This document shows positions 4,434 through 5,348 of a stretch of DNA of 5,348 bases, piece after piece. The stretch is from Dehalococcoidia bacterium. Its GTDB lineage: Bacteria > Chloroflexota > Dehalococcoidia > Dehalococcoidales > Fen-1064. The notes under the pieces were generated by a model. It did not search any database and was not told where the DNA came from. It was given only the letters and a program-made list of their open reading frames with translations. Made by a program: the position numbers and the translations under genes. The stretch spans positions 1 through 5,348 of the forward strand of contig JAUYDN010000051.1 of the NCBI GenBank assembly GCA_030691775.1, read 5' to 3'. The stretch's first letter is position 1. Each line of letters opens with the position of its first letter.

Positions 4434-5348
4434 TTATTCTACGCCTTTCAAACGTAAAGCGTCATGGAGTAAAGAGTTACCATCACAGCGGTAGCAGTGG
4501 TTTTCCGTGCCCGAGGGAACGCCCGAACTGTCGACTATTTCCGAGGCTTCCAGCACCGTATCCACAAACCACTCTCCCGATGGCGCGCGGTGTCCCTCCA
4601 GCTTGGAACCTGGATTCGGCGACCAGACGAAGGGGACGACATTAGCGCCCAGCGCCGTAATTACCCGCACACCTTCCAGGAATGTGCTCCTCGGCTCCAG
4701 CCCCATCACAAAGACCCCGTACACATTCCCCTCCCCGAATATTTTCACCGCGGTGCCGATGGAGCGGAGGAACTCGTCGTGACTGGTGCTATTCGATTTG
4801 CCCGGGCAGATTGCTTCGTAGAGCTTTTTATCGAAGATTTCCATGCTGAACCCGATTGCCCGTATGCCGGTATCATGGTACCGTTTTATCTCGTCTCCGC
4901 CTTTTGCCGGCGAAGGCAGGATTGTACCGGGTACGCGGTCCAAACCCGTATGTTCCCGGACCGATTTTATTATTTCTCCTACCAGTTCGATTTCTTTCTG
5001 GTGGTTGAAACAGCCGCCGGTAAGGAGGATGTGCTTTACATTACCTTCGGCGAAAGCCGCCCGCGCTACCTCTCCAATATCCCGGATGTCCTTTTTCCTG
5101 AGTACGGAGTGGTATGTTTTTGAAGTGGAAACCAGGTTACAGAAAAGGCACTGCTCATCTTTCGAGAAATGACTGCAATAGTTCTGGTAGCAGAAAAACA
5201 GGCAGTCCGCACCGCCAATCTGTCCGATTTTCACCATCTTGTTATTGTTCGTGGTGAGGGTGTCATAGTAAGCGGGGCGCGGTAGCCAACCTACCTCGGA
5301 GATATTCTCCCCGTCTTTCAACAGGACGAGGCGGCCGTTCTCACGGAC
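4434..5348 (-). CDS. Radical SAM protein with atypical cysteine spacing, 5' end outside the window
   Basis: The frame runs from the stop at 4434-4436 to the right edge without interruption (304 codons visible). A TTG at 5321 is in frame but has coding sequence before it (VRENGRLVL), so the true start lies beyond 5348. Counting residues from that TTG, the cysteines are Cys40, Cys44, Cys49, Cys58 and Cys61 (C-x3-C-x4-C-x8-C-x2-C). C49-x8-C58-x2-C61 is the best candidate for the SAM-binding cluster in place of the usual C-x3-C-x2-C. Other radical SAM marks follow: LLTGGCFN (99-106, the glycine-rich strand 2), IRAIGFSMEIFD (153-164), a helix with a GEGNVYGVFVMGLEP strand (196-210) and VVPFVWSPNPGS (228-239). 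A second Cys pair, HCYRCDG (275-281), sits near the C-terminus. The barrel looks complete. The substrate is unknown to me. The fold resembles biotin-synthase/HydE-like enzymes, but no specific family was recognised. The gene is 189 nt upstream of the PLP gene on the same strand, with repeats between, so a shared transcript is uncertain. Confidence 0.75.
   Translation of the reverse strand, partial: VRENGRLVLLKDGENISEVGWLPRPAYYDTLTTNNNKMVKIGQIGGADCLFFCYQNYCSHFSKDEQCLFCNLVSTSKTYHSVLRKKDIRDIGEVARAAFAEGNVKHILLTGGCFNHQKEIELVGEIIKSVREHTGLDRVPGTILPSPAKGGDEIKRYHDTGIRAIGFSMEIFDKKLYEAICPGKSNSTSHDEFLRSIGTAVKIFGEGNVYGVFVMGLEPRSTFLEGVRVITALGANVVPFVWSPNPGSKLEGHRAPSGEWFVDTVLEASEIVDSSGVPSGTENHCYRCDGNSLLHDALRLKGVE

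Noticed and set aside
5319..5321. TTG as start codon of the radical SAM gene
   Set aside because: The frame remains open and protein-like for nine more codons up to the window edge, and no Shine-Dalgarno site precedes the TTG. The start is outside the window.

Overview
The window reads as a piece of bacterial chromosome with mostly housekeeping metabolism. The likely source is a Chloroflexota (Dehalococcoidia-like) or similar anaerobic subsurface bacterium. The pointers are an oxygen-sensitive two-subunit class I fumarase next to a HIT protein, a radical SAM protein with a non-standard cysteine spacing, and A-rich 'ACCAAGAGACAAG' and 'CGAAGCACGAA' intergenic repeats of a kind I associate with such genomes. 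The lineage call is an inference from style and recall, not a search result.

Layout. Positions 1-127 are a leader with several inverted repeats. Positions 128-1879 hold a tight plus-strand operon: fumarase alpha subunit (128-973), fumarase beta subunit (973-1536) and a HIT-family nucleotide hydrolase (1538-1879), joined by a 1-nt overlap and a 1-nt gap. At 1896, with its own Shine-Dalgarno sequence, begins a broken gene whose first ~27 codons look like an ADP-ribosylglycohydrolase and whose remaining ~34 codons do not. Positions 2076-2370 are a repeat-filled junction: an A-rich low-complexity dyad, a composite palindromic element of 112 bp (2184-2295) and a short GC hairpin. The plus-strand operon and the minus-strand genes converge here.

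From 2371 to the right edge all genes are on the minus strand. Read in transcription order they are a radical SAM protein that runs off the window (4434-5348, 5' end missing), a 189-nt intergenic stretch with a second repeat family (4290-4396), a PLP-dependent cystathionine gamma-synthase/lyase family enzyme (3105-4244), and rsmG, the 16S rRNA G527 methyltransferase (2371-3090). rsmG starts 14 nt after the PLP gene and is probably co-transcribed with it.

Functionally, the fumarase pair interconverts fumarate and malate. The HIT protein probably does nucleotide housekeeping. The PLP enzyme serves sulfur amino acid metabolism and RsmG modifies the ribosome. I found no convincing new defence, mobile or signalling system. 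The points most worth a second look are the decayed chimeric gene with the repeat cluster beside it, and the radical SAM protein with a C-x3-C-x4-C-x8-C-x2-C cysteine cluster.
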